Shown here: one piece after another, positions 16,472 through 24,343 of the stretch | Layout: each line of letters starts with the position of its first letter | Numbering within the stretch: the stretch's first letter is position 1 | Source: Acidobacteriota bacterium | GTDB lineage: Bacteria > Acidobacteriota > Thermoanaerobaculia > UBA5066 | Length of the DNA stretch: 64,000 nt | NCBI GenBank assembly: GCA_016716715.1 | Contig: JADJVE010000010.1 | Coordinates: 1-64,000, forward strand | Direction: 5' to 3' | The notes under the pieces: model-generated | The model's database searches: none | The model's input: the letters and a program-made list of their open reading frames with translations, nothing else | What the model was told of the DNA's origin: nothing | Made by a program: the position numbers and the translations under genes

Positions 16472-16501
16472 AGAGCTCGCCGATTGCTGCGGGCGAGCTC
16501 T
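16472..16501. other. Perfect inverted repeat between convergent genes
   Basis: AGAGCTCGCC (16472-16481) and GGCGAGCTCT (16492-16501) form a 10-bp stem with a 10-base loop in the 247-base gap between copy 2 and the convergent propeller gene. No T-run follows on either strand. It may be a Rho-independent-like stop without a U-tract or a transcript-end hairpin. A G/C-rich imperfect stem also lies around 16395-16425. Nothing else is recognised in this gap except the promoter-like remnant at 16354-16365. Confidence 0.4.
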
Positions 16502-16574
16502 GACGCGACGCCGATCTCGAGGGCCTCCCGGGCGTCGTCTTCCTTTCGAAGAAAAAGACCTGAATCCCGAGTCC

Positions 16575-18428
16575 TCAGCGCGCGGCAGCGCCGGTGGCCG
16601 CGGGCGCGGACGTCGCCGCGGCGCGAGCGGCGGGGGCGGGCACGAACCGGAAGAGGCCGCGGCCCATCGTCGCGAGGTAGAGGCCCTCGGCCGTCCGCGG
16701 GTCGCCCGCCCAGCCGGCGACCTTGAGGCCGGTCTCCGGCATCGCGAGCGCGAGGCCGCCATTCGTCGCATCGTCCGGCCGGTAGACGAGGATCGAATTC
16801 TCCGAATCCACGAAGACACCGATCGGCTCCGGCGCGAAACGCGGCGCGATGCGCGGGCGGCCGAACCCGCCCGAGAGCTTCGTGCCTCCGCCCGGGAGCG
16901 GGCGCCGCACCCAGTCGCGGCCGTCCCACCAGAGCGTGACGCCCTCGGCGTCGGCCGACCACGTCTTGAGGCCCCCGTCGTCGAGACGCGCGCGTCGCAC
17001 GTCCTCGACGCGCGACTTGAGCGTCCCAAGGCGCGCCCACGTCTTGCCTGCGTCGCGAGACTCGAAGACGCCGCCGTCCGTTGCCGCGAGAGTCCGTCCC
17101 GCGCCGTCGTGCGCGAACGCGCGCGTCCCGAACGCGAGCGTCTTTCTGAAGGGCGCATCCGCGGCGTCCTGCCGGTAGACGCCGTCGGGCGTCCCCGCGA
17201 GGAGGCCGGGGCCGGCCGGCGCGAGCGCGAGCACCGTCGACGGCGGCGTCACGGCCAGCCGCACGGTCTCGCCCGACACGGCGTCCAGCTCCCACAGCCC
17301 GCCGCTCCGCCCGTCGGCCGCGCGGGCCACGACGACGCGGCCGGAGGCGCGCAGCGCGACGGCCGAGACGCGCGCCTCGGCGAGCCCGCGGTTCGACTCG
17401 GTCAGCGTGACGCCGCCGTCCTCGCTGCGCAGGATCCCCTCGGCCTCCGTGGCGACGAGGAGGCGGGACGGCTCCTTCGGGTCGAAGACGAGCGCGTTCA
17501 CGACGACGTCCTGCGAGAGCCGCCGGAAGGACTTGCCGCGTTCGCGGCTCTCGAAGATCCCGCCGGTCGTCCCGGCGAGGATGCGCGAGGGATCGCGCGG
17601 ATCCATGCGCACGACGTGCGCGCGCCGGTCGAGGAGGCCGTCCTTGTAGCGCGTCCAGTTCGTCCCTCCGTCCGTCGTCCGATAGACCCAGCCGCACGTC
17701 GCGGCCCAGAACTCGTCCGGCGACTCGGCGGAAAAGTCCATCGCAAAGACTTCGGTGTCCTCGACCATGCCCGTCGCGATCCGCGCCCACGTGCGCCCGC
17801 CGTCCGTCGACCGGAACGGGTGGCGGAAGCTCCCGCAGTAGAGAACGCCCTGCCGCGACGGGTGAAACGCGAGGAACGAAATGCCGCTGCCCGGGTCGAG
17901 CGCGGGCGCCGAGGCGCGCCACGTGAGACCGTCGTCCTCGGAGATCTCGATGCCGTAGTCGCCGCCGACGGCCACGACGCGCCGGCCGCCGGGCGCCGCG
18001 ACCGCCACGACGCGCGCCGCCGCGCGGTCCTCCCAGCGCCGGACGACCTCGAAACGCTTCCCGCCGTCCGTGGAGTGCGCCAGCAGCCCGCCCTTCACGA
18101 CGCCCGTCAGGCCCGCCCACACCGTGCCGGGTCGCAGGGGATCGGGCGCGAGCGACGTGACGGCGTATCCGGGGAAGGCGAGGCCCTCGGGCGGGCTCTG
18201 CCACGAGGCCCCCCAGTCCGACGAACGGTAGATCCCGCCCTGCGCCGTGCCCGCCCAGTAGAGCCCGGCGATCGCGGGGTCCGCGACGAGCGACTTCACC
18301 TCGGCGCCCGGCAGCGGATAGCGGTACCAGAGGCCGCCGGCTCCGCGCGGCGCGTCCGCCGCGAACGCGGCGGACGCCAGCGACGCGGCTGCGAGCACGA
18401 GAACGCCGGAGAAGACGCGGGACCGCAT
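16575..18428 (-). CDS. Secreted BNR/Ycf48-like beta-propeller protein
   Basis: A 617-residue exported protein with a signal peptide ending ASAAFA at about residue 23. It contains a series of sialidase/VPS10-type propeller blades with Asp-box-like signatures: IYRSSDWGASWQS, AHSTDGGKRFE, EISEDDGLTWR, FRSTDGGRTWA, YRTTDGGTNWT, FESRERGKSFR, LRSEDGGVTL, FESRDAGKTWA. Such proteins are called WD40/YVTN/BNR-like; no sialidase catalytic arginines or acid are evident, so glycosidase activity is not claimed. The C-terminus is Ala/Pro-rich and low in complexity. The ATG lies five bases after a TAAACT hexamer (18434-18439, minus strand). It is convergent with the tandem paralogues. Confidence 0.8.
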   Translation of the reverse strand: MRSRVFSGVLVLAAASLASAAFAADAPRGAGGLWYRYPLPGAEVKSLVADPAIAGLYWAGTAQGGIYRSSDWGASWQSPPEGLAFPGYAVTSLAPDPLRPGTVWAGLTGVVKGGLLAHSTDGGKRFEVVRRWEDRAAARVVAVAAPGGRRVVAVGGDYGIEISEDDGLTWRASAPALDPGSGISFLAFHPSRQGVLYCGSFRHPFRSTDGGRTWARIATGMVEDTEVFAMDFSAESPDEFWAATCGWVYRTTDGGTNWTRYKDGLLDRRAHVVRMDPRDPSRILAGTTGGIFESRERGKSFRRLSQDVVVNALVFDPKEPSRLLVATEAEGILRSEDGGVTLTESNRGLAEARVSAVALRASGRVVVARAADGRSGGLWELDAVSGETVRLAVTPPSTVLALAPAGPGLLAGTPDGVYRQDAADAPFRKTLAFGTRAFAHDGAGRTLAATDGGVFESRDAGKTWARLGTLKSRVEDVRRARLDDGGLKTWSADAEGVTLWWDGRDWVRRPLPGGGTKLSGGFGRPRIAPRFAPEPIGVFVDSENSILVYRPDDATNGGLALAMPETGLKVAGWAGDPRTAEGLYLATMGRGLFRFVPAPAARAAATSAPAATGAAAR

Positions 18429-18433
18429 GAGAG

Positions 18434-18439
18434 AGTTTA
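18434..18439 (-). promoter_or_regulatory. -10 element of the propeller gene (leaderless type)
   Basis: TAAACT on the minus strand ends five bases before the ATG at 18428. It is consistent with the leaderless pattern proposed for this genome. Confidence 0.4.
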
Positions 18440-18482
18440 GCGGGGAACGAGAAGAGAATCTCTCGCGCGAACGGCGGCGCGA

Positions 18483-18911
18483 CTATTTCTTGTCGCCGTT
18501 TTTCTTCTTAGAAGGCGCGGGCGAGGAAGGCGCTGCGGGCGACGACGGGGCCGCGTCCGAGCCTCCGTCCTTCTTACCCTTCGAAGAATCTTCTATCTTC
18601 TTCTCTACGCCTCCCGCCGCCTCGCCGCCGCCCGAAGCGCTCGAAGCCTTCCCCTCTTCACCTTTCGAAGAACTCTTCTCTTTGTCTTTCTTTTCTTCGG
18701 ACTTTTCTCCGGCTCGATCCCCGGCCGAGCCCGACTTCCCGTAGTCCGTCAGGTAGAAGCCCGACCCCTTGAACTGGAACGCGGGAGAGGACAGCAGCTT
18801 CGTGAGCGCGCCGCCGCATTCGGGGCACACGACGAGCGGCGGGTCCGAGAAGCTCCGGATCACCTCGATCCTCTCGCCGCACTTCGCGCACTCGTATTCG
18901 TAAAGGGGCAT
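18483..18911 (-). CDS. FmdB-family zinc ribbon protein with low-complexity tail
   Basis: A 142-residue protein. Residues 1-60 are the CxxC_CxxC_SSSS/FmdB zinc ribbon (MPLYEYECAKCGERIE, then VVCPECGG and FQFKGSGFYLTDYGKS), a small regulatory-looking domain of uncertain role. Residues 61-142 are a Lys/Glu/Ser/Ala/Pro low-complexity tail. Two copies of the window's pyrimidine-rich repeat (18569-18608 and 18652-18684) lie inside this tail and encode SSKGKKDG and SSKGEEGK, so the tail seems to have grown by repeat insertion. Start ATG at 18911. Same direction as the DUF4388 gene 36 bases upstream. Confidence 0.85.
   Translation of the reverse strand: MPLYEYECAKCGERIEVIRSFSDPPLVVCPECGGALTKLLSSPAFQFKGSGFYLTDYGKSGSAGDRAGEKSEEKKDKEKSSSKGEEGKASSASGGGEAAGGVEKKIEDSSKGKKDGGSDAAPSSPAAPSSPAPSKKKNGDKK
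18569..18608 (+). repeat. Pyrimidine-rich interspersed repeat, copy 1
   Basis: It has the core CTTACCCTTCGAAGAATCTT followed by a TCTTCTTCTC run, inside the fmdB-like tail (gene on the minus strand). It matches the consensus CTCTTCACCCTTCNAAGAA plus a TCTTCTTCTC tail shared with five other sites. Confidence 0.5.
18652..18684 (+). repeat. Pyrimidine-rich interspersed repeat, copy 2
   Basis: CCCTCTTCACCTTTCGAAG followed by AACTCTTCTCTTTG, again inside the low-complexity tail of the fmdB-like gene and about 80 bases from copy 1. Same orientation as all other copies. Confidence 0.5.
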
Positions 18912-18947
18912 CGTCGGTCGTCCTTTCGTCCACGCCGGAGCAGGCGT

Positions 18948-19751
18948 TCAGCCGTCGCCGTCGCCGTCGGCGGTCGGGACTCCGCCCGGTGTCTTCCACT
19001 GGATGCGGCGGATGCCGCTCGCCGGGATGTCGCGCCGCGTGATGAGGCGCAGCACCCAGAACGCATAGAGCAGCTTCGCGTTCGCGCCGAGGTCCCCGGG
19101 GCCCGCCGTGATGAGGTCGCGCAGCGTGCGCCGGCCGTCCACCTGCGACAGGAGCGTGACCTCGGCGCCCGTGAAGGAAACGTCGCGCGCCTCCGGCGGG
19201 GCCTCCGCTCGCTCGAAGATCGTCCACGAGGGGCCGAGCCGCGAGACGCAGCGGCGCGGGTCGGGCATCCGGCGGATGCCGTCGACGATCGCCTGGGACG
19301 TCGGCACATCGAGCCGGATGAGCTCGTCGGTCTTGTAACGGCCGACCTCGAACGTGACCGACCCCTGCTCCCACGAGAACGCCGCGTAGAGGAGCGCCTT
19401 CACCTGCTCGGTGACGATCTGGCGGAGCTGCGCGTCGGAGAGGATGCCCATCTCGACCAGGAGCTCGCCGTGGCGCCGGCCATGCCCCTCGGCGAGGTCG
19501 AGCTTGCCGACGGAGGCCTTGAGCTCTCCCGACGAGATGAGCGCGCTCCGGCGCAGGTACTCGCCGAGCGACTCGGATCGATCCGTCGACGTCGCGAAGA
19601 TGATGTTTCCACCGAGGAGGTACACCTGCTTCGTGACGCTGCCCGACTCGACCGTGAGCACGCCCGGGACTCGATAGAAGTGGATCGTGCGGAGGATCTC
19701 GGGCAGCGGCTCCTGCGCAAGATCACCCGTGTACTGGAACCGGTCTTCCAC
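18948..19751 (-). CDS. DUF4388 domain-containing protein
   Basis: A 267-residue cytosolic protein. The N-terminal 110 residues match DUF4388 (FQYTGDLAQEPLPEILRTIHFYRVPGVLTVESG, given here in overlapping parts: LPEILRTIHFYRVPG, then KQVYLLGGNIIFATS), also called PATAN in regulators of gliding and exopolysaccharide. Residues 110-267 continue with a second helical and beta segment including LLSQVDGRRTLRDLI, a pattern common in Myxococcota and Acidobacteriota signalling proteins. No receiver domain is attached. GTG start at 19751, nine bases after TAGAAT. Divergent from moeA; the shared spacer holds both promoters. Confidence 0.8.
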   Translation of the reverse strand: MEDRFQYTGDLAQEPLPEILRTIHFYRVPGVLTVESGSVTKQVYLLGGNIIFATSTDRSESLGEYLRRSALISSGELKASVGKLDLAEGHGRRHGELLVEMGILSDAQLRQIVTEQVKALLYAAFSWEQGSVTFEVGRYKTDELIRLDVPTSQAIVDGIRRMPDPRRCVSRLGPSWTIFERAEAPPEARDVSFTGAEVTLLSQVDGRRTLRDLITAGPGDLGANAKLLYAFWVLRLITRRDIPASGIRRIQWKTPGGVPTADGDGDG

Positions 19752-19760
19752 GGCGGACGG

Positions 19761-19766
19761 ATTCTA
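19761..19766 (-). promoter_or_regulatory. -10 element of the DUF4388 gene
   Basis: TAGAAT on the minus strand, nine bases before the GTG at 19751. It faces away from the moeA -10 at 19793-19798, so a back-to-back promoter pair occupies the 54-base gap. Confidence 0.5.
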
Positions 19767-19792
19767 CTCACGACGCCGCTTCCGCGCCTTGC

Positions 19793-19798
19793 TAGCAT
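19793..19798 (+). promoter_or_regulatory. -10 element of moeA; decides the start codon
   Basis: TAGCAT overlaps the upstream ATG at 19797-19799, so that ATG could not be transcribed from this promoter. Initiation seven bases on coincides with the GTG at 19806, which is therefore taken as the start. Confidence 0.45.
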
Positions 19799-19805
19799 GC
19801 CCGCG

Positions 19806-21017
19806 GTGATCTCGTTCCACGACGCCCTCGCCCGCGTGCTCGAGGCGGTGGCGCCGCTTCCGGCCTGCGAGGTCGCGCTCCAGGACGCCGTCTCGCGGGT
19901 TCTCGCCGAGGACGTCCGGGCCGACCTGCCGGTCCCGGGCTTCGACACGACGGCGATGGACGGATGGGCCGTGCGGGCCGCGGAAGCGAGCCGTGCTCCC
20001 GTTCTCCTCGCGGCGGCCGGCGCCTCCGGAGCCGGCGCCGTGCCGGGAACGCTCCCGCCCGGGTCGGCGTGGAAGGTCATGACCGGTGCGCCGATGCCGC
20101 CCGGGAGCGACTCGATCGTCCCCGTCGAAGATGCTCAGCTCGTCGAGGGAGGCGCCGTCCGGCTGGACGCCGCGCCGAGACCGGGCGCCCACGTGCGCCG
20201 GCGCGGAGAGGTGTACGAAGCGGGCGCCCTGGTTCTCCCCGCGGGGCGCCGCCTCACGCCCGCCGACCTCGTCCTCGCGGCGGCGGCGGGGCGCGAGACG
20301 CTCCGGGTCGCCCGCGCGCCGCGCGCCGGCCTCCTCGTGACGGGCGACGAGCTCGTGCCGCCGGGGACGCGTCCCGGGCCCGGGCAGCTGCGCAACACGA
20401 ACGGACCGCTCCTCCTCGCGGCCCTCCGCCGCGCCGGGGCCGAGGCGGTCTCGCTCGGCGTCGCGCCCGACGACGAGGCGGCGCTCGCGCGTGCGCTGAC
20501 GGCGGCGCTCGACTCCGACCTGGACGTGCTGTTGACCACGGGCGGCGTCTCGGCAGGCGACTACGACTTCGTCGGCAAGGCCCTCGCGGCCGCCGGGGCG
20601 CACGTGCGCTTCCACAAGGTCGCAATCCGGCCCGCCAAACCCGTCCTCTTCGCCACTCTGGGGCCGACGCTCGTCTTCGGCCTGCCGGGCAACCCGGTGT
20701 CCGCGGCCGTCGCGTTCGACTTCTTCGTGCGCCCCGCGCTGCGCAGGGCGGCCGGCCTGCTGCCTCCGCTTCCTCCGGCCGTCCCCGCGCGGCTCACGGG
20801 CCGCGTCAGGAACAAGGGCGCGCGCCTCGCGTTCCACCCGGCGCGCCTCGCGTGGGACGAGGGCCGGCTGACCGCCGAGCCTCTCGCGACCCGCGGCTCC
20901 CACGACATCCTCACGCACGCGCAGGCGGACGGGTTCCTCGAGCTCGCGCCCGCGTCGTCGTGGGAGGAGGGCGACGCCGTTCCCGTCCACCGCGGGACGG
21001 CCGAGAGCACCTTCTAG
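19806..21017 (+). CDS. moeA: Molybdopterin molybdenumtransferase MoeA
   Basis: A 403-residue protein that inserts molybdate into adenylated molybdopterin, the last step of Mo-cofactor synthesis. Conserved MoeA blocks are present in order: the N-terminal DALARVLEAV, PVPGFDTTAMDGWAVR, MTGAPMPPGSDSIVPVED, VRRRGEVYEAGALVLPAGRRL, the MPT-binding TTGGVSAGDYDFV with FHKVAIRPAKPVLF, and FGLPGNPVSAAVAFDFF. Full length for the family. The start is GTG 19806 (an ATG at 19797 overlaps the promoter). It is convergent with the DinB-like gene, stops overlapping by three or four bases. No other Mo-cofactor gene is in the window. Confidence 0.95.
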   Translation: MISFHDALARVLEAVAPLPACEVALQDAVSRVLAEDVRADLPVPGFDTTAMDGWAVRAAEASRAPVLLAAAGASGAGAVPGTLPPGSAWKVMTGAPMPPGSDSIVPVEDAQLVEGGAVRLDAAPRPGAHVRRRGEVYEAGALVLPAGRRLTPADLVLAAAAGRETLRVARAPRAGLLVTGDELVPPGTRPGPGQLRNTNGPLLLAALRRAGAEAVSLGVAPDDEAALARALTAALDSDLDVLLTTGGVSAGDYDFVGKALAAAGAHVRFHKVAIRPAKPVLFATLGPTLVFGLPGNPVSAAVAFDFFVRPALRRAAGLLPPLPPAVPARLTGRVRNKGARLAFHPARLAWDEGRLTAEPLATRGSHDILTHAQADGFLELAPASSWEEGDAVPVHRGTAESTF

Positions 21018-21613
21018 CGGCGCTTCGCCTTCGCGGAGCTTTTCTTCGCCGGCCGCTTCTTCGCCACGGACTTCCCCCTCGCGGCTCGCCCCGCCTTCGG
21101 GAAGAGGCCCGTGCGGATCGTCTCGACCTGCACGAGGTGAATGCGGTCGTGCCCGGCGTACATCGTCACGAGGCGGCCGAGCGACTCCTCGCCGCGCTCG
21201 GCGTGAATGCCCACGCGGTCCCACGCGGCGTCGCCGACCCGCTCGAGGAGGCCGATGTTCACGGCGCGCGCCATCGCGAAGTCGTCGAGGAGGTCGGCAG
21301 CCGTCGCCCGATTGACGCCGAGGTTCGCGACGAACGCGTCCTGGTCGAAACCGGGCAGCGGGGGGCGGTCCATGGCGGCGATGAAGCGGTAGCGACTTCC
21401 GAGAATGACCTCGTTGTCGGCGAGGTGCGCGACGATCTCCCGGATGCTCCACTTGCCCGGCGCGGGCTTCGTCGCGAGCTGCTTCTCCGAGAGGCCCCGG
21501 ACGAGGCGCCTCAGGAGATCGGGGGCTTCGGCCATCGCCGCGACGGGATCGTCGCCGCCGAGGGCCTCGAGATAGCGGTCGGGAACGACGGGTCCGGGAG
21601 ATCCGGCGGCCAT
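21014..21613 (-). CDS. DinB-like (DUF664/DfsB) family protein with lysine-rich tail
   Basis: A 199-residue four-helix-bundle protein. The DinB-like motifs are visible: KWSIREIVAHLADNE with a metal-binding histidine, LGSRYRFIAAMDRPPLPGFDQDAF, and MYAGHDRIHLVQVETIR with two more histidines, giving the three-His metal site of thiol S-transferase-like DinB proteins. Residues 175-199 are a Lys/Ala-rich tail (KKRPAKKSSAKAKRR) typical of nucleic-acid-binding appendages. Start ATG 21613 with AAGGAGGAG seven bases upstream; the open frame upstream of this ATG is not coding. It follows the membrane protein gene by 16 bases, so they are one operon. Confidence 0.82.
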   Translation of the reverse strand: MAAGSPGPVVPDRYLEALGGDDPVAAMAEAPDLLRRLVRGLSEKQLATKPAPGKWSIREIVAHLADNEVILGSRYRFIAAMDRPPLPGFDQDAFVANLGVNRATAADLLDDFAMARAVNIGLLERVGDAAWDRVGIHAERGEESLGRLVTMYAGHDRIHLVQVETIRTGLFPKAGRAARGKSVAKKRPAKKSSAKAKRR

Positions 21614-21629
21614 GAGCTCCTCCTTCGCG

Positions 21630-22265
21630 TCAGCGGATGGCGGAGGCCATGTCGCTCGCAGAAACCGGTTCCGGACTGCGCAGGCGAACCTTGCCGCCGG
21701 TGCGCCACGCGATCCAGTACGGCGCCTTCTCGATGCCCGAGTCGTGGCCCCAGTCGCCGCCCGGATCGAAGACGACGGGCCGCCGGATGCCGCGGGCGCG
21801 CTTGACGGCGTCCGCGATCGGCTCCCCGCCGAAGACGATGAAACACTCGATCCCGTCCTCGGCAAGCTGGGTCGACAGCGCGATCGCGCCCTGAAGCGCT
21901 TCCTGGGACTTCTTGCCGACCGCCGGGGTGAGGTAGATCGCCGCGCAGCCCGGTGGCTGGCAGTTCCTCATCACGACGCTCTCCATGTTCGCCTCGAAGC
22001 CCGTGTACTTCTGGAGGCTCTGCTCTCCAACGGTGGACGGCGCCTTGAAGTAGAGCCACGCGCCGACGGCAACGGCGAGGATCGTCAGAAGGATCGCCGT
22101 GCCCGACGGGCCCATCGACGTGTGCTTGTCCTCGCCGAAGCGGAAGCGTGACGTCGTGTTCGTCCCCGGACCGGCGAGGGGAGGCGAACCGCCCGCCGGC
22201 GTCGCGCCGGACGGAGTGCGGGAGCCCGGCTGCCGCGGATTCGAGGGGGTGGAAACCGTACCCAT
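21630..22265 (-). CDS. Hypothetical single-pass membrane protein
   Basis: A 211-residue protein of no family I recognise. Residues 1-50 are Pro/Gly/Ser/Thr-rich and probably disordered; one membrane segment (TAILLTILAVAVGAWLYF, about 52-69) anchors an exported domain of about 140 residues. This domain includes MRNCQPPGCAAIYLTPAV with two cysteines, then ECFIVFGGEP, VVFDPGGDWGHDSG and YWIAWRTGG, which reads like an alpha/beta thioredoxin or phosphatase-like fold, but no catalytic motif is certain. ATG 22265 is preferred over TTG 22286; TAGAAT lies at 22276-22281 (minus strand), so the longer start would not be transcribed. Confidence 0.6.
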   Translation of the reverse strand: MGTVSTPSNPRQPGSRTPSGATPAGGSPPLAGPGTNTTSRFRFGEDKHTSMGPSGTAILLTILAVAVGAWLYFKAPSTVGEQSLQKYTGFEANMESVVMRNCQPPGCAAIYLTPAVGKKSQEALQGAIALSTQLAEDGIECFIVFGGEPIADAVKRARGIRRPVVFDPGGDWGHDSGIEKAPYWIAWRTGGKVRLRSPEPVSASDMASAIR

Positions 22266-22344
22266 GAACACCCGAATTCTACGCAAATCCGGGCCGGGAC
22301 GGAATCCTCGGACAAAGTCGCAGGCCAGGCCCGATCCCGGACCG

Positions 22345-24309
22345 TCAGACCGAGGGGCCTTTCTTGACCGTCACGACGCCCGACGTCGACCGGATCACGA
22401 GCTTGGCCCCGCCTCCGTTCAGGCGTCCCTCGCCCAGAAGGTGGCCGGACCGCCGCGCGACCGAGATCTCCGGAAACTGCGAGGCGATGGAGTCGGGATC
22501 CACCTCGCCCCCCGTCACATGGATCTCCACGTCGGCCCTGACGTTCGCGGGCAGCGTCACGGTCACGTCCCCGCCGCTCGTCGAGAGCTCGCCTGCGGCG
22601 CCGCCCGTGCTCGTGATCTCGCACGTGATCGAGCCGCCGGACGTGCGCGCCGTGACGGGCCCGCGCACCTTCCTCAGGACGACGTCGCCGCCGCCCGTGC
22701 GCGCGGTCACGGCGCCTCCCGCGGAGCGGACGACGACATCGCCGCCGCTCGTCTCGAGCCGCGCGTCGCCGCTCACCGAGCCCGCCCGGATGTCGCCGCC
22801 GAACGTCGTGGCCTTGAGGTCGCCCGTCACGGATTCGACACGGATGTCGCCGCCGGCCGTCGACACCTCGGCGCCCTTGCCCGCCCCCCGGAGGCGGATC
22901 TGGCCGGAGCGGCTCGTGATCGTGACGCGGCCGGAGACCTTGCCCACCGTGACGTCGCCCGAGGCGATCGGCGGCGCGTAGTCGCCCGCGACGTCGCCCA
23001 CGGTAATCGAGCGCCCCCACGGGTCGGGCGGGATCGGAGCAAGCGGAGCGACCGGAGCGACTCCCGCGACCGGCGGCAGCGGCGGCGGCTCCGGAGCCGC
23101 CATCGAGCGCTCGCGCACGACGATGCGCGGCATGCTCGGCATCGGCGGGACCGTGACCACGTGCGTCGCGCGGGGCGAGGTGAGGCGCTTCGCCTGGGCT
23201 TCGGTGGTGCCTTCCGCAAGGACGAGGATCCTCCCGTTCAGGTTCGAGACGCGCACCGTGGCGCCGCCGTCCCCGACCGTGCCCTCGTAGGCGCGGTTCA
23301 GGTTCACCGTGATGCTGCGCGAGATCTCGCGGCCGAGGTCGGCCATCTCGCGGTTGAGCTCGGCCATCGTCTCGTTCAGCTCCGAGAGGTCGATCACGAC
23401 GTCCTCGCCGCCGTCCTTGCTCTTCCGGGACTTCTCTCCTTCCTTCTCTTTCCTGCGGATCTCGTCGCGGAGCTTCCTCTGTTCGGCGCGGATGCGCTCG
23501 CGCTCGGCCGTTGTCTCGTCGCGTTCGCGCACGGCTTCGGGCGCCGGCGTCGGGAGGGAGAAGGTCGAGAGGATCTCGCCGCTCATCGTGTGGCCCTCGA
23601 GCCGGAACCCGGCCTTCGCGGGCAGCGTGAGCGCGATTCCGCCGTTCACCGTCCGCACGTCCAGGTTCGCGCCCTTCGGAAGCTCCGTGAATCTCGCGAC
23701 GATCGTGCCGTTCACGGTGTTGAGCTTCGCGTCGCGGCGGCCGCCCGCGAGCGTGATCATCCCGTTCACCGTCGTGAGCTCGACCGGCGCCGAGACGCCC
23801 GTCACGTTCACGCCGCCGTTCACCGCCGAGACCTGCACCGACATGGAGGCCGGCACGGTGACGCGGTACTTCGTCTCGCTCCTCCACTGGTCGTCGCCGC
23901 GGCTCTGCACGTTCCAGCCCCGGCCCGAGCGCCGGATCGTGACGCCAGGCTCCTCCGTGTAGAGCGAGAGGTTCCCGTTCTCGTTCTCGAAGCGGACCTT
24001 GACGTCGCCGAGATTCTTTTTCGCGTCGCCGTCCGTCGCGCCCCAGGCCGCGACCTCGACGTCGGCCCGGAAGGCCGTCCCGGCCACGATCTCGACCCGG
24101 CCGTTGACCGTCTCCACGGCGAGGGATTTCAGGTCGCCCGAGGCATTGAACGTCTCCGTGCGGCTCGCCTTTGCGTTTCCTCCCCTGGCCTCGGCCTTCA
24201 GTCCGGCCGCGAGCGAGAGGAGAACGAGGGCGGCGATCGCGAGCGCCCAGACGAGGGCGCGACCCTCGCGGCGCGGGTGTTCACGGGTGGATGCGAAGTT
24301 CGTGCTCAT
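22345..24309 (-). CDS. Large DUF4097 beta-repeat protein with internal coiled coil
   Basis: A 654-residue exported or membrane-anchored protein with one N-terminal hydrophobic segment (LVWALAIAALVLLSLAAG). Two DUF4097 parallel-beta regions flank a charged coiled coil: the first (about 40-215) with VNGRVEIVAG, VNGGVNVTG, VNGMITLAG, VNGTIVARF and VNGGIALTL; the coil (about 245-330) rich in Glu/Arg/Lys; the second (about 450-650) with SGRVTITSRSGQI, GGDIRVESVTGDL, GGDVVVRSAGGAV and GGSITCEITSTGG. DUF4097 proteins (LiaX-like, YvlB-like) are linked to envelope stress. It is the last gene after the ECF sigma and anti-sigma pair, which supports an envelope-stress role. Confidence 0.82.
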   Translation of the reverse strand: MSTNFASTREHPRREGRALVWALAIAALVLLSLAAGLKAEARGGNAKASRTETFNASGDLKSLAVETVNGRVEIVAGTAFRADVEVAAWGATDGDAKKNLGDVKVRFENENGNLSLYTEEPGVTIRRSGRGWNVQSRGDDQWRSETKYRVTVPASMSVQVSAVNGGVNVTGVSAPVELTTVNGMITLAGGRRDAKLNTVNGTIVARFTELPKGANLDVRTVNGGIALTLPAKAGFRLEGHTMSGEILSTFSLPTPAPEAVRERDETTAERERIRAEQRKLRDEIRRKEKEGEKSRKSKDGGEDVVIDLSELNETMAELNREMADLGREISRSITVNLNRAYEGTVGDGGATVRVSNLNGRILVLAEGTTEAQAKRLTSPRATHVVTVPPMPSMPRIVVRERSMAAPEPPPLPPVAGVAPVAPLAPIPPDPWGRSITVGDVAGDYAPPIASGDVTVGKVSGRVTITSRSGQIRLRGAGKGAEVSTAGGDIRVESVTGDLKATTFGGDIRAGSVSGDARLETSGGDVVVRSAGGAVTARTGGGDVVLRKVRGPVTARTSGGSITCEITSTGGAAGELSTSGGDVTVTLPANVRADVEIHVTGGEVDPDSIASQFPEISVARRSGHLLGEGRLNGGGAKLVIRSTSGVVTVKKGPSV

Positions 24310-24343
24310 GTGAAAGAGACGCTCCAATACCGAAAAGGTGTCT

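Noticed and set aside
23245..23575. Separate gene for the charged coiled coil in the DUF4097 protein
   Set aside because: The frame is continuous with both beta-repeat halves and no start with a ribosome binding site is seen, so it is an internal insertion.
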